Assembly: GCA_009693345.1 (NCBI GenBank)
Contig: SHXL01000099.1
Span: 1 to 9,877, forward strand
Length of the DNA: 9,877 nucleotides
Direction of reading: 5' to 3'
Origin: Betaproteobacteria bacterium
GTDB taxonomy: Bacteria > Pseudomonadota > Gammaproteobacteria > Burkholderiales > SG8-39
Position 1 is the stretch's first letter. Each line of letters opens with the position of its first letter. Positions 7,580-9,877 of the stretch are shown in pieces. The notes under the pieces were generated by a model, which was not told the DNA's origin, ran no database searches, and saw only the letters and a list, made by a program, of their open reading frames with translations. Both the position numbers and the translations under genes were made by a program.

Positions 7580-8916
7580 AAAGCGTCGCATTGCGCCTGC
7601 TCGCGCGCGAGCGCGGCCTGTTCGCGGGTGCGCTGATCATCGGTGCCGCGGCGATCGCGCTGGGCGTGCCGATCGACTTCGTGCTGTTCGCGCTCACGCT
7701 CGCGGGCGTGGCGCTGTTCCACCACCACACGCTGCAGGTCGCGTTGATTGGCCTTGCCGTCATCACGCTGTACAAGGTCGGTTTCGCCGGCTTCAAGACG
7801 GGGCCGGGCCTGGGTGGGCTCGCGGCGCACCTGCAGCACGAGTGGGTGATCCTAGCCAACCTGCTCGGCCTGCTGCTTGGTTTCGCGCTGCTCTCCAACC
7901 ATTTCGAGGAGAGCCGCATCCCGGCCGAATTGCCGCGCTTCCTGCCCGACGACTGGAAGGGCCCTTTCGTGCTGCTGGTGATGATCTTCGTGCTGTCGTC
8001 GTTCCTCGACAACATCGCCGCAGCGATCATCGGCGGCACGATCGCGGCCACGGTGTTCCGCCACAAGGTGCATATCGGCTACCTGGCGGCGATCGTCGCG
8101 GCCTCCAACGCCGGCGGCTCGGGCAGCGTGGTGGGCGACACCACCACTACCATGATGTGGATCGACGGCGTGAGCCCGGTGGACGTGTTCGAGGCTTATG
8201 TTGCGGCGAGCGTTGCGCTTGTGATCTGCGGCATTCCAGCCTCGCTGCAGCAGCACCGCCATTCGCCGATCACCAGGGACGCACCGGCAGGGATCACCAT
8301 TGATTGGCCGCGCGTCACGATCGTCGCCATCATCCTTGCCGCGGCGATCGTGGTGAACGTGTTGATCAATGTCAAATTCGCCGAACATTCGGACAGCTTT
8401 CCGTTCATCGGCGCGGCGGTCTGGGCGGCGATCCTCGTCACCGCGCCCTGGCGCCAGCCGGACTGGAAACTGCTGCCCGGCGCATTCAAGGGCAGCATTT
8501 TCCTGCTATCGCTGATCCTGTGCGCTTCGATGATGCCGGTGGAGAAACTGCCCGTGGCTTCGTGGCAGACAGCGCTGGGGCTGGGGTTCGTTTCGGCCGT
8601 ATTCGACAATATTCCGCTCACCGCACTCGCGCTTAAGCAGGGGGGCTACGACTGGGGCTATCTCGCCTACGCGGTGGGCTTCGGGGGTTCGATGATCTGG
8701 TTCGGCTCCAGCGCCGGTGTGGCGCTGGCGAACATGTATCCGGAGGCACGGTCGGTCGGCAAGTGGCTGCGGCATGGCTGGCACGTAGCGCTCGCCTATG
8801 TCATCGGCTTTTTCGTGCTGTATGCGGTCCTCGGCTGGCACCCAAACCCGCCGCACAAAGCCAAACCCGTGGCCCAAGTCCCTGTCCCGGGAGCGAGCGC
8901 ACATTTCACATCGTGA
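7576..8916 (+). CDS. NhaD/citrate-transporter-like ion transporter (IT superfamily)
   Basis: A 446-residue polytopic membrane protein of the ion transporter superfamily, closest in motif style to NhaD Na+/H+ antiporters; many homologues are labelled citrate transporter. The two halves carry matching motifs: SSFLDNIAAA (Asp145-Asn146) with ASNAGGSGSVVGDTTTTMMW (from 177), and SAVFDNIPLT (Asp344-Asn345) with GFGGSMIWFGSSAGVALANM. Paired Asp-Asn motifs reflect the internal duplication of the family, and the NAGG..GD.TTT signature is typical of NhaD. It probably exchanges Na+ or Li+ for protons, though an organic anion cannot be excluded. The start is TTG 7576: an in-frame stop at 7552-7554 leaves no ATG or GTG upstream, and TTG overlaps the pntB stop. 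TTG 7591 is an alternative. No clear ribosome binding site is seen. The Pro/Ala-rich tail is probably a cytoplasmic extension. Confidence 0.85.
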   Translation: MKSVALRLLARERGLFAGALIIGAAAIALGVPIDFVLFALTLAGVALFHHHTLQVALIGLAVITLYKVGFAGFKTGPGLGGLAAHLQHEWVILANLLGLLLGFALLSNHFEESRIPAELPRFLPDDWKGPFVLLVMIFVLSSFLDNIAAAIIGGTIAATVFRHKVHIGYLAAIVAASNAGGSGSVVGDTTTTMMWIDGVSPVDVFEAYVAASVALVICGIPASLQQHRHSPITRDAPAGITIDWPRVTIVAIILAAAIVVNVLINVKFAEHSDSFPFIGAAVWAAILVTAPWRQPDWKLLPGAFKGSIFLLSLILCASMMPVEKLPVASWQTALGLGFVSAVFDNIPLTALALKQGGYDWGYLAYAVGFGGSMIWFGSSAGVALANMYPEARSVGKWLRHGWHVALAYVIGFFVLYAVLGWHPNPPHKAKPVAQVPVPGASAHFTS

Positions 8917-8923
8917 AGTTGCC

Positions 8924-8953
8924 TTGCGGTGTGCGCGAGCGCTGGGGTAGAAT
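8924..8953 (+). promoter_or_regulatory. Sigma-70-like promoter of the TRAP binding-protein gene
   Basis: TTGCGG (8924-8929), an 18-base spacer and TAGAAT (8948-8953, five of six consensus bases) make a plausible housekeeping promoter. It begins eight bases after the ion-transporter stop. Transcription would start near 8960, giving a leader of about 60 bases. The -35 box is only half-consensus, which fits a promoter that may need an activator. Confidence 0.55.
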
Positions 8954-8970
8954 TACGGCGCTTTTCTACC
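8946..8970 (+). repeat. Seven-base inverted repeat over the -10/start region (operator candidate)
   Basis: GGTAGAA and its exact reverse complement TTCTACC are separated by 11 bases. The left arm contains the start of the TAGAAT -10 box and the right arm lies just past the expected transcription start. This is a usual location for a repressor site. No T-run follows, so it is not a terminator. Confidence 0.45.
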
Positions 8971-9004
8971 GGGGTCGCAATCCCGCGCTGGAGCAAAACT
9001 TCCT

Positions 9005-9013
9005 AGGAGGAGG
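9005..9013 (+). promoter_or_regulatory. Strong ribosome binding site of the TRAP binding-protein gene
   Basis: AGGAGGAGG holds two overlapping copies of the Shine-Dalgarno core, with six bases between it and ATG 9020. It is by far the strongest ribosome binding site in the window, as expected for an abundant periplasmic binding protein. Confidence 0.85.
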
Positions 9014-9019
9014 CATCAA

Positions 9020-9877
9020 ATGAGCAACCCAAAAGACAAATCCGTCGCTTCACGCCGCAAGTTCCTGTCGGGCGCTGCAGCGGCAACGGCTGGCGTGGCG
9101 ACACTCGGCTTCCCGATGATCGCCAAGGCGCAGGGGCCGATCAGCATGCGCTGGCAGAGCACCTGGCCGACAAAGAGCCTGTTCAACGAGTACGCCAACG
9201 ACTTCGCCAAGAAGGTGAACGACATGACTGGCGGCGACCTCAAGATCGAGGTGTTGCCCGCGGGCGCGGTGGTGCCGGCCTTCGGCCTGCTCGACGCGGT
9301 GTCCAAGGGCACGCTCGACGGGGGCCACGGCGTGCTCGTATACCACTACGGCAAGCAGAACGCGCTCGCCCTGTGGGGATCGAGCCCGGCTTACGGGATG
9401 GACGCGAACATGCTGCTCGCGTGGCACAAGTACGGCGGCGGCAAGGATCTGCTCAACAAGATCTATGCCTCGATCGGCGCCAACGTGGTGTCGTTCCCCT
9501 ACGGGCCGATGCCGACGCAGCCCCTGGGCTGGTTCAAGAAGCCGATCACCAAGCCCGACGACTTCAAGGGACTCAAGTACCGCACCGTAGGCATCTCGAT
9601 CGACCTGTTCCAGGGCCTTGGCGCCGCGGTGAACGCGCTGCCCGGCGGCGAGATCGTGCCGGCGATGGATCGGGGCCTGCTGGACGCCGCCGAGTTCAAC
9701 AATGCCACCGAGGACCGCATCCTCGGCTTCCCCGACGTGTCCAAGGTGTACATGCTGCAGAGCTACCACCAGAACGCCGAGCAGTTCGAGATCACGTTCA
9801 ACAAGACCAAGTTCGACGCCTTCCCGGCCAAGCTCAAGGCGATCATCGAAAATGCGGTCGAGGCGGCGTCCTCGGAC
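9020..9877 (+). CDS. TRAP transporter substrate-binding protein, DctP family, Tat-exported; 3'-truncated
   Basis: Periplasmic binding subunit of a tripartite (TRAP) transporter, which delivers an organic acid to DctQ/DctM-type membrane subunits for sodium-driven uptake. The first 286 residues are in the window and the frame is open at the edge. A twin-arginine signal is clear: SRRKFLSGAAAATAGVA, then a cleavage region IAKAQG near residue 38. The mature protein starts ISMRWQSTWP, as usual for DctP proteins. The conserved carboxylate-binding arginine is Arg188 (LKYRTVG), followed by NALPGGEIVPAMDRGLLDAAEFNN (two contiguous blocks, 206-228), a pattern I associate with the TakP-like branch that binds 2-oxo acids, lactate and similar ligands; the ligand here is inference. 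ATG 9020 is fixed by a strong ribosome binding site. The remaining C-terminal part and probable dctQ/dctM partners lie beyond the window. Confidence 0.93.
   Translation, partial: MSNPKDKSVASRRKFLSGAAAATAGVATLGFPMIAKAQGPISMRWQSTWPTKSLFNEYANDFAKKVNDMTGGDLKIEVLPAGAVVPAFGLLDAVSKGTLDGGHGVLVYHYGKQNALALWGSSPAYGMDANMLLAWHKYGGGKDLLNKIYASIGANVVSFPYGPMPTQPLGWFKKPITKPDDFKGLKYRTVGISIDLFQGLGAAVNALPGGEIVPAMDRGLLDAAEFNNATEDRILGFPDVSKVYMLQSYHQNAEQFEITFNKTKFDAFPAKLKAIIENAVEAASSD

Larger units (their letters stand above)
8917..9019 (+). promoter_or_regulatory. Intergenic region with promoter, operator-like dyad and leader of the TRAP gene
   Basis: Gap between the ion transporter and the TRAP binding protein. 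Two overlapping inverted repeats are present. AGCGC/GCGCT (8938-8942, 8958-8962) is followed by TTT and could act as a weak terminator. GGTAGAA/TTCTACC (8946-8952, 8964-8970) covers the -10 box. The two folds share bases and exclude each other. GCGCTGG occurs twice (8939-8945, 8985-8991). No small ORF is evident. Confidence 0.5.

Noticed and set aside
5540..7591. A 683-codon open frame on the minus strand opposite pntA and pntB
   Set aside because: It lies opposite well-recognised genes, has a His/Arg/Asp-rich composition with no domain I recognise, and such frames are expected opposite GC-rich genes with strong third-position bias.
1..9877. A wholly new multi-gene system such as defence, secretion or mobile element
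   Set aside because: All six genes belong to known families with ordinary roles, base composition looks even, and no recombinase, repeat array or unknown conserved cluster is present.

Overview
The window is GC-rich (about two-thirds G+C by eye) and carries six protein-coding genes packed on the + strand, with wobble-position G/C bias and very little intergenic space. The gene families point to a proteobacterium, most plausibly a betaproteobacterium (Burkholderiales or Rhodocyclales-like). They are a PAS-GGDEF regulator, an MsbA-like exporter, a fused betaine-type importer, a PntA/PntB transhydrogenase in the E. coli two-gene arrangement, and a Tat-exported TRAP binding protein. The taxonomic placement is inference from gene style. 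I see no rRNA, tRNA, CRISPR array, insertion sequence, phage gene or integration scar.

Region 1 (1-1202) is the 3' part of a membrane- or cytosol-associated sensory diguanylate cyclase: two PAS modules, then GGDEF with an intact active site and an intact RxxD inhibitory site. Its last helix looks about seven residues short. Region 2 (1231-4460) is a translationally coupled pair. The first gene is a half-size MsbA-type ABC exporter. Its stop codon overlaps (ATGA) the start of an osmoprotectant-type importer in which the periplasmic binding protein and the permease are one polypeptide. No import-type ATPase for that protein lies in the window.

Region 3 (4461-8916) starts with a 92-bp gap containing two inverted repeats. 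It continues with pntA, pntB and an NhaD/citrate-type ion transporter that begins on a TTG overlapping the pntB stop codon. PntAB uses the proton gradient to drive NADPH formation from NADH and NADP+. The third gene probably exchanges cations or anions against protons or sodium, so the cluster may join redox balance to ion homeostasis. Region 4 (8917-9877) is a 103-bp gap with a recognisable sigma-70-like promoter, an overlapping inverted repeat and a strong ribosome binding site. After it comes the 5' part of a DctP-family TRAP transporter binding protein with a twin-arginine signal; its membrane subunits presumably follow beyond the window.

Most of this is recognisable core and transport biology. 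I do not see a convincingly new multi-gene system. The points worth a second look are the shortened GGDEF domain, the orphan fused importer coupled to an exporter, the pntAB-antiporter coupling, and the overlapping dyads in the two longer intergenic gaps.
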